From Paenibacillus sp. ACRRY (GTDB lineage: Bacteria > Bacillota > Bacilli > Paenibacillales > Paenibacillaceae): a DNA stretch of 64,000 nt. Below, one piece after another: positions 7,631 to 16,185 of this stretch. The stretch covers positions 1 through 64,000 of the forward strand of contig NZ_JAKRNM010000003.1 of the NCBI RefSeq assembly GCF_022346995.1. Reading direction: 5' to 3'. Made by a program: the position numbers and the translations under genes. Numbering within the stretch: position 1 is the stretch's first letter; each line of letters begins with the position of its first letter. A model generated the notes under the pieces. The model did no database searches. It worked only from the letters and a program-made list of their open reading frames with translations, and was not told the DNA's origin.

Positions 7631-8689
7631 TCAATGATTTTGTTCATAAGTATTCTTCTCATGGGTTAACAGCCAGTTCTTGCGAGTCAGGCCACCGCCG
7701 TACCCACCAAGATCACCACTTGCATTAATGACCCTGTGACACGGGATCACAATGGCCAGTTGATTCGCTCCATTGGCCTTTGCGACTGCACGGCATGCGG
7801 ATGGTTTACCCAGCGCGACAGCGATATCTTGATATGACCTTGTTTCGCCTAGCGGAATCGCCATAAGCTGTTCCCAGACGCTCTTTTGAAATGGTGTTCC
7901 TAAATAGAACAACGGGGTGCGAAATGTCGTTAAAGTCCCGTCAAAATACGCTGCCAGTTCCCTTTCTATGGAGCGAATGGGTTCAGTTACTCCAGGTACG
8001 ATGGCGGACTTGGTTCGTTTCCGAAGGCGCTCCACTTCCCGCTCCAGACCTCTGCGATCCACAAATTCAAGCAAATATAGAGCTGTATCATCTGCCACAG
8101 CCATTATGGGTCCAAGACGTGTATCAAGCCAGGAAGCCTTTAATACTTGTCCGTCATGCACTTGAGTAGGAGCGGCGCCCATAATTCGGGAGAAGGCATC
8201 CCTGAAACCGCTGCTGGACTCATAACCGGTCGACAACTGGGCATCGATAATGGTGCGTCCTGAGCGGATGTTCTTCAAGGCCAGTCCCATGCGGCGTGCA
8301 CGGGCGTACTCCACGAAGGTCATGCCGAACCGTTTTTTGAACTGGCGCCGTGCCGTAGACTCATCGATGGACAAATCCTTGAAATCCTGACCTTTCCAGC
8401 GCTTTTCAGGATTGTTCTCCACGGCCTCGACCAGAATTCGGACTACATCCGAAACCTGGTTAGGGTGGGATAATGGACGGCAGCGCTGGCAGGGACGAAA
8501 TGAAGCGAGCAGTGCCTGCTGTGCAGTCTCGTAAAATTCACAGTTTTCAAATTTGGGCTTCCGTGCAGGGCAGGTAGGACGGCAGAATACACCTGTCGTT
8601 TTGACACCGACATAGAATAAACCTTCGTATTCCGAATCTTTGGCAACCAGCGCCTGATAATATTGTTCTTTCAGTTCAGCAGAGATCAT
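7631..8689 (-). CDS. ada: Ada: methylation-responsive activator and O6-methylguanine-DNA methyltransferase
   Basis: A 352-residue fusion. Residues 20-80 form the AdaA zinc domain with the cysteines of FCRPTCPARKP and PCQRC, the first being the methylphosphotriester acceptor. A two-helix AraC DNA-binding domain follows (residues 85-180, including RRQFKKRFGMTFVEYARARR). The C-terminal AGT domain has the active-site PCHRV. It repairs alkylated DNA and, when methylated, activates transcription. ATG 8689 has AAGGA at a good distance; the GTG at 8698 is too close to it, so I use 8689. B. subtilis splits these functions over two genes, so the fused form is notable but known in Paenibacillus. Confidence 0.93.
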   Translation of the reverse strand: MISAELKEQYYQALVAKDSEYEGLFYVGVKTTGVFCRPTCPARKPKFENCEFYETAQQALLASFRPCQRCRPLSHPNQVSDVVRILVEAVENNPEKRWKGQDFKDLSIDESTARRQFKKRFGMTFVEYARARRMGLALKNIRSGRTIIDAQLSTGYESSSGFRDAFSRIMGAAPTQVHDGQVLKASWLDTRLGPIMAVADDTALYLLEFVDRRGLEREVERLRKRTKSAIVPGVTEPIRSIERELAAYFDGTLTTFRTPLFYLGTPFQKSVWEQLMAIPLGETRSYQDIAVALGKPSACRAVAKANGANQLAIVIPCHRVINASGDLGGYGGGLTRKNWLLTHEKNTYEQNH

Positions 8690-8767
8690 TAAACGCACGT
8701 CCTTACGATTTTTGTTCCAGCCAGCAAGATGAAGTTCTTTCTGAAGTCACATCTTTCCTTGTTATTA

Positions 8768-8792
8768 TAAAAAAACGATGCGCAGGGCATCG
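8768..8792 (-). terminator. Terminator-like hairpin in the ada leader region
   Basis: On the minus strand CGATGC, a 5-base loop and GCATCG are followed by seven T. It lies 80 bases upstream of the ada start with no obvious minus-strand gene ahead of it. It may attenuate a long ada leader or end an unrecognised small transcript. Confidence 0.6.
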
Positions 8793-8955
8793 CCGAAAAT
8801 CAGGCATGAATATTTTTATTTTGGTGCAATGTGTTTCTTTCCTCCAGTCCAGTTTAACAAAAAGATTCCCAGGAATATAAATAATCTGCCAATAGTACAT
8901 TTCAGAACTCAACGAAGTGTGACTGTAACGATCATTTTTGGAGGGTTTACATATT

Positions 8956-9021
8956 ATGGAGCTTCATGAGGGACGATATGGTGTAGTGATTAATAAGGCA
9001 TATGTCGTTTTGATGGATTAG
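8956..9021 (+). CDS. Possible 21-residue small protein upstream of the lipoprotein
   Basis: ATG 8956 has a good GGAGGG site 10 bases upstream and opens a 21-codon frame (MELHEGRYGVVINKAYVVLM plus D). It ends 24 bases before the lipoprotein start. There is no signal sequence and no recognised family. It could be a leader peptide or chance. Confidence 0.3.
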   Translation: MELHEGRYGVVINKAYVVLMD

Positions 9022-9045
9022 ACCAAGATGGAAGGAGCTCCAATG

Positions 9046-9636
9046 ATGAAGAAGAACACTAATACATTTGCTCTTTGGGCATCCGTGCTTTGCGTTCTGC
9101 TGCTGATCAGCGCCTGTGGCGCAAAAAATAACAATGAATCGGTTCAGGAGCATGCTTATCCGCAATCCAAGCAGCCTATTGAAGAAGCGGGAAACAGTTC
9201 GATTCCCAACTCGGATGCCAAGCAGGGCAATGAGGACCCGGCGAATACAGCGGATGGCGATGAAGGAAAACTGTCGGCTCAATCGAATTCATCCTCGGAT
9301 GAAAAGGAACAGATCACCATTCAAATTGATCAGTCGGACAAGCCGACAGAGAATAACAACAGCTTTGACTTCTCCGTCAGTCAGGTGCCAGAGGGCTACA
9401 CCCTCTCTGAATTGCGTTGGACATCCAACCAGATTACCATTATTAACTCGCCTGCAGAGGCTATTCAGCATGGTGGTGACGGTAAAGAAGGCTTCTATAT
9501 TAGCGGGAACGGACAGTTCTCCGGCTTTATGTACTCGGATGAGATGAAGGGTGAACGGGGCAAAGTCACACTTGTCTACAAGAATGAAGCAGGCAAAGAG
9601 ATCCTGGCAGAGCAGGAAGTTAAGTTGAAAAAATAA
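9046..9636 (+). CDS. Lipoprotein of unknown function
   Basis: A 196-residue protein with a type II signal peptide: MKKNTNTFALWASVL, a hydrophobic core and the lipobox LISAC. A low-complexity region rich in Asn, Ser, Glu and Gln follows (about residues 25-90), then a small, probably beta-rich domain (DFSVSQVPEGYTLSELRW to the C-terminus). Three ATGs compete; AAGGAG at 9032-9037 is 8 bases from ATG 9046, so I use it. It would be anchored on the outer face of the membrane. No family is recognised. Confidence 0.8.
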   Translation: MKKNTNTFALWASVLCVLLLISACGAKNNNESVQEHAYPQSKQPIEEAGNSSIPNSDAKQGNEDPANTADGDEGKLSAQSNSSSDEKEQITIQIDQSDKPTENNNSFDFSVSQVPEGYTLSELRWTSNQITIINSPAEAIQHGGDGKEGFYISGNGQFSGFMYSDEMKGERGKVTLVYKNEAGKEILAEQEVKLKK

Positions 9637-9638
9637 AG

Positions 9639-9667
9639 AAAAAGCAGTCGGAAACGGCTGCTTTTTG
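9639..9667 (+). terminator. Terminator after the lipoprotein gene
   Basis: AAAAAGCAGTCG and CGGCTGCTTTTT form a hairpin with a short purine loop, followed by T. It separates the convergent cdsA-like gene. Confidence 0.85.
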
Positions 9668-9702
9668 GTTTGCTTAGAGAGGGTGTTGAACACACTATCC
9701 AT

Positions 9703-10620
9703 CTACATAAAGTCGAAGAAATAACGAACGACATGAAACATGACCGGTGACGTATAGGTCAGGCTGTCGACCCGGCTCAGATAGCTTTTTTTGAGTGCAT
9801 CGAATTTATTGTCGTCCCCGATTAACAAGTCCCGCTTGAGTACAGACACTGTCAGACTTCCGAAGAAACCGGCAAGGCCGATCAATACACCGATAAAGAT
9901 TCCGAATTGCCAATCGAACGGAGTCAGATAAGGGTGGATGAAATAGGAGGCTGCCGTTGTTATTACGAATGCACAGGCGAATCCTTCCCATGTCAAAAAT
10001 GGATTGGCTGTGGGCACCACTTTACGTTTCCCCAGATAGAGGGAGACCAGATAGTGGACCACATCGTTAAGCTGTGTCAACACCACCAGGAACAGGACCA
10101 GCTTCGACCCATACTCCGGTGTTGCAAACGGAAAGTAGGCTAGATGGCTGAGCCCGAATACCATCAGCATCAACCCCCATTGCGTGGAACTTACACTTCG
10201 CAGGAAGCCGACCGTTCCCTTATTAATCAAGCGAGGAAGCGGCAGCACGAGGAAGACATACAGCGGAATAAAGACGATAAACATCCCATACCATCCAATA
10301 TAGATCCAATAAAACTGCACCGGTATAGCGAGATAAGCCCACAGGAAAAGCCTGCGGTCAGCCTTTCGGGTGCTGCGAATCATGGAGAAATACTCCTTGA
10401 GCGCGAAGAACGCGAGTACCATGAGCGAGATGAGGGAAACAATCGGATTGAAGAGCGTAGCGAGACAGAAAATGACGAGCATGCCCCACCAGGTCTTGAT
10501 TTTGTTGCCGATGCCCGAATAATCCTTATCCGGCTGAAGCTTGGCAATGATTTTATACACGATATGTATGACGAGTAATGCTGCAAAAATGAGCGTTAAT
10601 GTGAAGAGCGAGCTGCTCAC
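9703..10620 (-). CDS. CdsA-family phosphatidate cytidylyltransferase-like membrane protein
   Basis: A 305-residue polytopic protein with about eight membrane segments. The C-terminal region GSLTVSVLKRDLLIGD and the later RVDSLTYTSPVMFHVVRYF follow the CdsA signature (the S...KRD block and the D-S-hydrophobic block). CdsA makes CDP-diacylglycerol from phosphatidate and CTP. This protein is longer and lies outside the usual dxr/uppS cluster, so it is likely a second, specialised paralogue rather than the housekeeping enzyme. Start ATG 10620. Confidence 0.8.
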   Translation of the reverse strand: MSSSLFTLTLIFAALLVIHIVYKIIAKLQPDKDYSGIGNKIKTWWGMLVIFCLATLFNPIVSLISLMVLAFFALKEYFSMIRSTRKADRRLFLWAYLAIPVQFYWIYIGWYGMFIVFIPLYVFLVLPLPRLINKGTVGFLRSVSSTQWGLMLMVFGLSHLAYFPFATPEYGSKLVLFLVVLTQLNDVVHYLVSLYLGKRKVVPTANPFLTWEGFACAFVITTAASYFIHPYLTPFDWQFGIFIGVLIGLAGFFGSLTVSVLKRDLLIGDDNKFDALKKSYLSRVDSLTYTSPVMFHVVRYFFDFM

Positions 10621-10718
10621 GAACCAATCACCTGCTTATTCCAGAAGTAAGATCCCATAATTGGGTACCTATGTTATTATGAAGGAATAGTGCCAACTTG
10701 ATAAGGGGAAATTTCGTT

Positions 10719-11261
10719 ATGACAGCCGACCGTTCAATCTACATCCTGCTTACGAATACAGGGACACTGTTTACCAAGGTTATTCAGAGTTACACCAGAG
10801 CACCCTATAATCATGCCTCGATCTCTTTCAACCGGGAATTATCCGAGCTGTACAGCTTCGGCCGCAAGCACCCGAACAATCCGCTGAATGGCGGTTTTGT
10901 GAAGGAGGATATTCAGACGGGTACATATAGCAAATATCCAAATACAACATGTGTCATTTATGAGCTTCAGGTTACGGACCGCGAGGTGGAAAAAATGAAA
11001 CGCGTGCTGCAGATCTTCATCCGCAGCCGTCAAAAGTACATGTACAATCTGCTGGGAGTCATCGGCATTACCCTGAAGGAGCCAGTGGAATTCAGCAACT
11101 CCTACTTTTGCTCCCAGTTCGTGGCTGAAATTCTCCAGCGTTCGGGAATTAAGCTGTGGAATAAGCTGCCTGCACTGGTGACCCCGGATGATTTTCGTCA
11201 AAGTGATCGTCTGAAGCTGGTGTACGAAGGAAAGTTAAGCGACTATGAGCCAGTCACTTAA
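10719..11261 (+). CDS. YiiX/YebB-like permuted papain-fold cysteine hydrolase
   Basis: A 180-residue protein. The circularly permuted NlpC/P60 arrangement is visible: the His motif comes first (APYNHASISF, about residue 30) and the nucleophile Cys later (SNSYFCSQFVAEIL, about residue 128). Such enzymes act as amidases or acyltransferases on lipids or peptides. ATG 10719 has AAGGGG at 10703-10708. There is no signal peptide, so it is probably cytoplasmic. It is divergent from the cdsA-like gene, which may hint at a lipid-related role, but that is inference. Confidence 0.8.
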   Translation: MTADRSIYILLTNTGTLFTKVIQSYTRAPYNHASISFNRELSELYSFGRKHPNNPLNGGFVKEDIQTGTYSKYPNTTCVIYELQVTDREVEKMKRVLQIFIRSRQKYMYNLLGVIGITLKEPVEFSNSYFCSQFVAEILQRSGIKLWNKLPALVTPDDFRQSDRLKLVYEGKLSDYEPVT

Positions 11262-11265
11262 ACGC

Positions 11266-11308
11266 AGAACAGCCTGCTGCCTCGGATCATTGAGCAGCAG
11301 GCTGTTCT
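11266..11308. terminator. Bidirectional terminator between convergent genes
   Basis: A 15-base perfect stem (AGAACAGCCTGCTGC at 11266-11280 with its complement at 11294-11308) around a 13-base loop sits between the hydrolase and the VOC gene. Confidence 0.8.
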
Positions 11309-11314
11309 TGTATA

Positions 11315-11776
11315 TTACAGGGAAGATCTCACTGACTGATCAAAGTCCACTTCTTCAATAAACTCAATGACTTCGCCGTTAGGAGTATGAACCAGAGCAT
11401 TTCGGACCTCCAGCGGGGGCTCGCCAAGAGAGATCCAATCTGGTTCAACATAAGCCTTGGCACCATGATTAAGCGCAAGCTGGTATATGGCATCAACATT
11501 TTCTACATAAAAGGCCAAATGCAGCAGTGCTCCATGTCTGACTTCCTCGGGGGAGGCTGCTGGCTCCCCTTCAGCGGGGATGACGGCACCGGGATCAAAC
11601 AGTTCGATACAGGTTCGCTGATCCGGAGAGATCAGCATGCTCGCCTCAGTAATAGAGAACGATGGCAAGCTCCAGGAGTGACCAACCTTGAAACCGAGTA
11701 CCTGGGTATAGAACGAAAGGGTTTCTTCATAATTACGTGCTTGAATGGCAACATGGGCAATACCTTTTACACTCAT
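11315..11776 (-). CDS. VOC (glyoxalase/dioxygenase fold) family protein
   Basis: A 153-residue single-copy VOC protein with two beta-alpha-beta-beta-beta units: GIAHVAIQARNYEETLSFYT at the start and LLHLAFYVENVDAIYQLA in the middle. The metal-ligand positions His8, Glu around TCIELFD, His around LHLAF and Glu in GEVIEFIE are present, so a metal-dependent lyase or dioxygenase activity is possible. Start ATG 11776 with AAGGAG upstream. The substrate is unknown. Confidence 0.88.
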   Translation of the reverse strand: MSVKGIAHVAIQARNYEETLSFYTQVLGFKVGHSWSLPSFSITEASMLISPDQRTCIELFDPGAVIPAEGEPAASPEEVRHGALLHLAFYVENVDAIYQLALNHGAKAYVEPDWISLGEPPLEVRNALVHTPNGEVIEFIEEVDFDQSVRSSL

Positions 11777-11935
11777 TCTGCATGACTCCTTTTATCTGTT
11801 GTTTCTTAAAGTATAAGGATATTGCCGAAGTGGATACATGCCATATCGAAGGATATAATGAAGAATGAGTTAGAGATTATAAGTTATTTTGTAGAAAAAA
11901 ACTTAATAAACAAGCCTATATCGGAGGTCTGGCTT

Positions 11936-12370
11936 ATGAATTATATCCCAGATGAGATTGATCAACAGATCATGCATCTGCTTCAGCATCATGCACGTAT
12001 GCCCATAGCACAGATTGGTAAGGAGATTAACATGTCCCAACCCTCCGTCAAGGAGAGGATCCTCAAGTTGGAGGAAAAAGGCGTCATAACGGGATATTCG
12101 ACCATCTATGATTTGGCTACGTTAAATCGGGGAACGACTACCTTTGTCCTGTTCAAAACCGAACGCTGCGAAGAGCTGGTCCGTTTCTGTGAACAGGCCC
12201 CAGAGGTTACGGATCTGCACCGCATTAGCGGTGAGTATAACTATTTAATCAAAGTAAGAACCGCATCCATCGAAGAGCTCGCCTCGTTCCAGGATGAACT
12301 TGTGAAGCTGGGCACATCCAAATCCCATATCAGTATGAAGACCATCATGGAGAATCGTGTACTCCTCTAA
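11936..12370 (+). CDS. Lrp/AsnC-family transcription regulator
   Basis: A 144-residue protein: an N-terminal winged helix (EIDQQIMHLLQHHARMPIAQIG, then SQPSVKERILKLEEKGVI) and a C-terminal RAM domain (HRISGEYNYLIKVRTASIEEL). These respond to amino acids or related metabolites as octamers. The open frame extends upstream to 11822, but ATG 11936 has a GGAGG site and gives the normal family start. Divergent from the VOC gene, which it may control. Confidence 0.9.
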   Translation: MNYIPDEIDQQIMHLLQHHARMPIAQIGKEINMSQPSVKERILKLEEKGVITGYSTIYDLATLNRGTTTFVLFKTERCEELVRFCEQAPEVTDLHRISGEYNYLIKVRTASIEELASFQDELVKLGTSKSHISMKTIMENRVLL

Positions 12371-12422
12371 ATGCAGATGGTGTAATCGTTGAACATAGCA
12401 GGGCAACATGTCTGTCCTGCTT

Positions 12423-12448
12423 ATTCATTGTGCATATGCACAATGAAT
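12423..12448 (+). promoter_or_regulatory. 26-bp perfect palindrome, probable CdaR operator of the glycerate operon
   Basis: ATTCATTGTGCAT followed by its exact complement. The core ATTGTGCATATG recurs in front of cdaR at 16187-16198. It is centred about 64 bases upstream of the expected transcription start, a typical activator position. Confidence 0.75.
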
Positions 12449-12487
12449 TTCGTCCTTTCATCAATATTTATTTGATGCGCTAGCCTC

Positions 12488-12493
12488 TATAAT
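12488..12493 (+). promoter_or_regulatory. -10 element of the glycerate operon
   Basis: A perfect TATAAT whose -35 region (TATTTA at 12465-12470) is poor, as expected for a promoter needing an activator. The palindromic site lies just upstream. Confidence 0.6.
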
Positions 12494-12529
12494 GAAAGCG
12501 TGTTCAACAAGAGCAAGGGGGCAATCACA

Positions 12530-13825
12530 ATGGAAGCTTTAACTATTAGTTGGATTGGCGCACTGGCAGGACTTGCTATTGCCATCATATTGATCTTAAG
12601 GAAACTGAACCCGGTCTACTCTTTATTTCTGGGAGCAATTGTAGGCGCTTTAATTGGTGGAGCAAACCTGGAAGAGACCGTAAATATATTGGTGAATGGC
12701 ACGCAAAGCGTCATGGGCACCGTGCTCCGCGTTCTTGCGGCAGGGGTTCTGGCAGGTGTCATGATGGAGTCTGGAGCAGCGGAGACCATAGCTCAGGCTA
12801 TTGTGCGAAAATTTGGCGGAAGCAAAGCGATTTTGGCGTTGGCACTGGCCACGATGATTATTACAGCCGTTGGCGTATTCATCCCGGTTGCCGTACTTAT
12901 TGTGGCACCAATCGCACTGTCTGTGGGTAACAAAATGGGCATCTCTAAGCTGGCCCTGATTCTTGCTCTATCTGGCGGTGGTAAGGCAGGGAACATTATA
13001 TCCCCGAATCCCAATACGATTGCAGCGGCACGTGGGTTCGATCTGGATCTCAGCAATGTCATGCTGGCAGGTGTGATTCCAGCCATCTGCGGTTTAATTG
13101 TAACCGTTATTGTCGCTTCAATGCTCAAAAATAAAGGCGTAATGGTTACTGATCAGGAAGCGGAACAGGGTGAAGTGGATACCTCACAGTACCCGCCGCT
13201 GAAAAAAGCAATTGTTGCACCTCTGGTAGCCATCATTTTGTTAATGATTAACCCGATTGGTTCAATAACCGGGGTAGAGGTACTATCCACGTTCAAAGTG
13301 GATGCAATGTATATTCTGCCGCTTGCCGGCATCATCGGCATGCTGGCAATGGGACAAGGTAGAAACATCGTGAAGTACACAACTTCCGGATTAAATAAAA
13401 TGACAGCGACCGTGCTTATTCTGATCGGCGCAGGTGGAATCGCAGGTCTGATCTCTGCATCCGACCTATCAGGTCAGGTGGTTAGTTTAATTGAAGCATC
13501 CGGCATATCAGGCACCTTCCTGGCACCGATTGCGGGTATTCTGATGGCAGCAGCTACTGCCTCTACATCAACCGGTGTCATTCTGGCAACGGGCTCGTTC
13601 GGCGACGCGATTCTGAACATGGGAACGGCTCCGCTTGCAGCAGCGGTTATGGTGCACACCGGGGCAACCGTCATTGATTCTTTGCCTCAGGGTAATTACT
13701 TCCATGTTTCGGCAGACAGCATGAAGATGACGATCCGGCAGCGGATGGGCGTTATTCCTTATGAAGCAATTGTAGGTGGGACGATGGCGATTGTAGCCAC
13801 ATTACTATACGGATTTATCCTCTAA
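12530..13825 (+). CDS. GntP-family permease, probably glycerate or sugar-acid uptake
   Basis: A 431-residue transporter with about 12 membrane segments and the GntP family feel: GGGKAGNIISPNPNTIAAARG and AATASTSTGVILATGSFG. The family imports gluconate and other hydroxy acids with protons. The gene lies 22 bases before glycerate kinase and both sit behind a CdaR-type operator, so D-glycerate is the likeliest substrate. ATG 12530 has AAGGGGG upstream; the longer frame from 12500 would add ten atypical residues. Confidence 0.88.
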   Translation: MEALTISWIGALAGLAIAIILILRKLNPVYSLFLGAIVGALIGGANLEETVNILVNGTQSVMGTVLRVLAAGVLAGVMMESGAAETIAQAIVRKFGGSKAILALALATMIITAVGVFIPVAVLIVAPIALSVGNKMGISKLALILALSGGGKAGNIISPNPNTIAAARGFDLDLSNVMLAGVIPAICGLIVTVIVASMLKNKGVMVTDQEAEQGEVDTSQYPPLKKAIVAPLVAIILLMINPIGSITGVEVLSTFKVDAMYILPLAGIIGMLAMGQGRNIVKYTTSGLNKMTATVLILIGAGGIAGLISASDLSGQVVSLIEASGISGTFLAPIAGILMAAATASTSTGVILATGSFGDAILNMGTAPLAAAVMVHTGATVIDSLPQGNYFHVSADSMKMTIRQRMGVIPYEAIVGGTMAIVATLLYGFIL

Positions 13826-13847
13826 TAACAAGGATGGGGTGAGAAGA

Positions 13848-14990
13848 ATGGGAGAGAAGACATTTGTACTGGCACCGGATTCATTCAAGGAGAGCATGAC
13901 GGCGAAGGAAGTCTGTATTGCGATGGAAAAAGGATTGCGTAAAATCTACCCAACCGCCAGTTACATCCATGTGCCCATGGCAGACGGCGGAGAGGGGACC
14001 GTGCAATCATTGGTGGATGCTTCGAATGGTGCCATTCACCAGAAAGAGGTAAGTGGGCCGCTTGGTCAACCGGTCATGGCGCAGTATGGCATTCTGGGCG
14101 ACGGCACAACGGCAGCCATTGAGATGGCATCAGCAAGCGGCATTCATCTGGTAAGCCCGGACAGCAGGGACCCGCTCCGCACGACCACTTACGGAACAGG
14201 AGAACTGATTCGGGCATGCCTGGATCTTGGCATCCGCAAAATCATTATCGGAATTGGTGGCAGTGCCACCAACGATGGCGGCACTGGCATGGCTGAGGCG
14301 CTCGGGGCGAGGTTTTTGGATGCCCAAGGGCAGCCACTTACCCGTGGCGGTGGGGCTCTGAACGAGTTAACCCATATCGATGTGTCGGGGCTGGACCCGC
14401 GTTTGCAGGAAGTGGAGCTTATTGTAGCCTGTGATGTGACCAATCCGTTATGCGGAGAGCATGGTGCTTCAAGGGTATTTGGGCCGCAGAAGGGGGCTAC
14501 ACCGGAAATGGTACAGCTGCTGGATGCCAATCTTGCTCATTATGCCGAAGTGGTGAAACAGCAGCTGGGCAAGGATATTCGGGATGTTCCGGGTGCAGGG
14601 GCAGCGGGTGGACTCGGTGCAGGATTGCTGATTTTTACCCAGGCTATTCTGCGTAAAGGCATCGAGATTGTCATCGAGTACACAGGTTTGCAGGGCAAGC
14701 TGGATCATGCAGATGTGGTGTTTACAGGTGAGGGCGGTATCGATTTTCAAACGAAATTCGGCAAGACTCCGTATGGCGTTGCACAGGCTGCCAAGAAAGC
14801 GGGCAAACCGGTCATCGCCATCGCAGGGTACGTTGGTGAAGGCATCGATACGCTGTACACGGAAGGTATTGATGCCGTATTCGGTATTGTACCGGGCGCA
14901 GCAGATCTGGGTAAGCTGCTTCGCGAAGGGCCGGAGAATGTGGAGCGGACCATGGAGAATATTGCGAGAGTGCTGAGGTTGGGTTTGTGA
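13848..14990 (+). CDS. glxK: Glycerate kinase
   Basis: A 380-residue enzyme of glycerate kinase family 1 (GlxK/GarK). Landmarks: LAPDSFKESMTAKEV at the N-terminus, VPMADGGEGTVQSLVDA, IGIGGSATNDGGTGMAEALG for nucleotide binding, and VFTGEGGIDFQTKFGKTPYG. It phosphorylates glycerate to 2-phosphoglycerate (or 3-phosphoglycerate in some members), feeding lower glycolysis. It forms an operon with the upstream GntP permease. ATG 13848 is preferred to GTG 13839 because GGGGTGAG then serves as ribosome site. Confidence 0.95.
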   Translation: MGEKTFVLAPDSFKESMTAKEVCIAMEKGLRKIYPTASYIHVPMADGGEGTVQSLVDASNGAIHQKEVSGPLGQPVMAQYGILGDGTTAAIEMASASGIHLVSPDSRDPLRTTTYGTGELIRACLDLGIRKIIIGIGGSATNDGGTGMAEALGARFLDAQGQPLTRGGGALNELTHIDVSGLDPRLQEVELIVACDVTNPLCGEHGASRVFGPQKGATPEMVQLLDANLAHYAEVVKQQLGKDIRDVPGAGAAGGLGAGLLIFTQAILRKGIEIVIEYTGLQGKLDHADVVFTGEGGIDFQTKFGKTPYGVAQAAKKAGKPVIAIAGYVGEGIDTLYTEGIDAVFGIVPGAADLGKLLREGPENVERTMENIARVLRLGL

Positions 14991-15033
14991 TTTAGATGAT
15001 CTGTAGGGATGAAATGATAAACGAGAATATAAC

Positions 15034-15088
15034 GGAGACGGGTTGCGGATCTGCCAGAGTGCAGATGCTGCATGCCCGTCTCTCTTTG
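15034..15088. terminator. Terminator between glycerate kinase and cdaR
   Basis: GAGACGGG (15035-15042) pairs with CCCGTCTC (15075-15082), with further pairing inside (GATCTGC with GCAGAT), followed by a T-rich tail. It can serve both convergent genes. Confidence 0.8.
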
Positions 15089-15103
15089 TTATGATGGCTG
15101 GTG

Positions 15104-16150
15104 TCACTGATGAAGTGAGAGCAGGCCATGTGTAAGCTCGATCAGTTCCAGCCAGTTGTGAGGGTCTCTGCCCGTAATGCTCTCTATGCGTTTGAGGCGA
15201 TACTGCAGCGTATTGCGATGAATGTTGAGATCAGCAGCGGTTGTGGTCATGCTGCCGCTATGGTGGATGAAGCTGCGCAAGGTTTCCAGCAGATCTGCGT
15301 AATCCTCCAGCCTACTAATGATATTGGCTTGAGACGTCAGGCGAGCTTTGCTGAAACTTACCAGAAAGTGCACATCATCATAATAGAGGAGAGGAGTAGC
15401 TGGCTGAAGTGCCATCAAAATATTCATGACGGATCTTGCCTGCTCATAACAAACGGCGACGTTGGGTTCTTTTCGGCTGACCGAAATATAGCAGTGAGGC
15501 TGTTCTTGACGTATTCGCACAAGGAGTGAATCAAGATCTGTTTCACTTTGAATCATGATAATCTGTGCATCACCTTCGTCCTCTACGGAGAAAGAGGGAA
15601 ACTGCAGCAATATTTTGCCTATACTTTCATTGAATTCAGGAGCATTTCCAGTAGCCTTGATGTGGAGGAGGACAGTTGGAAGCTGCAGATCGAGGTTGTA
15701 CTGCAAGGCTTCCTTCCTAAACTTCAGGGAATAGGAGCCGTAATGATTCAGCAGGCGTTCCAGAAAGGCCTTCTTGCGCGATGTTTCATGAGCCAGGCTT
15801 TCCAGTTGGTTGCGTTGTTCAATAAGGAGTGCAACTGTTGTCCGTACAATATTACAGAACGGACGGACCTCGTCCGGATGGCCAGAGATTCCGATGACAC
15901 CCACATGCTGGTTGTTGATCGTAATCGGTTCATTAGTGCCCATTTTCTCTAATTTCCCGTCCTTCCAGACCTCAATTCGGCTTCCTGTTGTCAGTGCCCG
16001 AACAGCGCCCTGATGAACAGTTCCGACCCGCTCTTTCTGGCCGCTTCCAATAATAATGCCCTGTTCATTCATGATATTGATGTTATACGGAATGTCCTGC
16101 ATCATTTTATCGACGATTTCCTGTGCCTGTTTCTCGGTAAGCTGCAGCAA
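15104..16150 (-). CDS. cdaR: CdaR/SdaR-type sugar-diacid and glycerate regulator
   Basis: A 348-residue regulator. Residues 1-130 are the diacid recognition domain (LTEKQAQEIVDKMM, NINIMNEQGIIIGSG, GVIGISGHPDEV). The C-terminus is the PucR-type HTH (TAADLNIHRNTLQYRLKRIE). CdaR of E. coli activates glycerate, glucarate and galactarate genes with glycerate as inducer. TTG 16150 directly follows GGAAGGAGGG, so I prefer it to the longer frame from 16195. It converges on the GntP-glycerate kinase operon, and matching operator sequences lie before both units. Confidence 0.9.
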   Translation of the reverse strand: MLQLTEKQAQEIVDKMMQDIPYNINIMNEQGIIIGSGQKERVGTVHQGAVRALTTGSRIEVWKDGKLEKMGTNEPITINNQHVGVIGISGHPDEVRPFCNIVRTTVALLIEQRNQLESLAHETSRKKAFLERLLNHYGSYSLKFRKEALQYNLDLQLPTVLLHIKATGNAPEFNESIGKILLQFPSFSVEDEGDAQIIMIQSETDLDSLLVRIRQEQPHCYISVSRKEPNVAVCYEQARSVMNILMALQPATPLLYYDDVHFLVSFSKARLTSQANIISRLEDYADLLETLRSFIHHSGSMTTTAADLNIHRNTLQYRLKRIESITGRDPHNWLELIELTHGLLSLHQ

Positions 16151-16185
16151 CGCTATCCCTCCTTCCCATTCATTCATATCATCCA

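Larger units (their letters stand above)
8690..9045. other. Divergent intergenic region between ada and a lipoprotein gene
   Basis: About 350 bases. The visible items are the minus-strand terminator-like hairpin at 8768-8792, a possible 9-codon minus-strand frame just before it (8800-8829), and a possible 21-codon plus-strand frame at 8956-9021. No clear operator or consensus promoter is seen. Confidence 0.5.

Noticed and set aside
14469..15107. 212-residue minus-strand frame opposite glycerate kinase
   Set aside because: Antisense shadow of glycerate kinase; it crosses the terminator and shows no family features.
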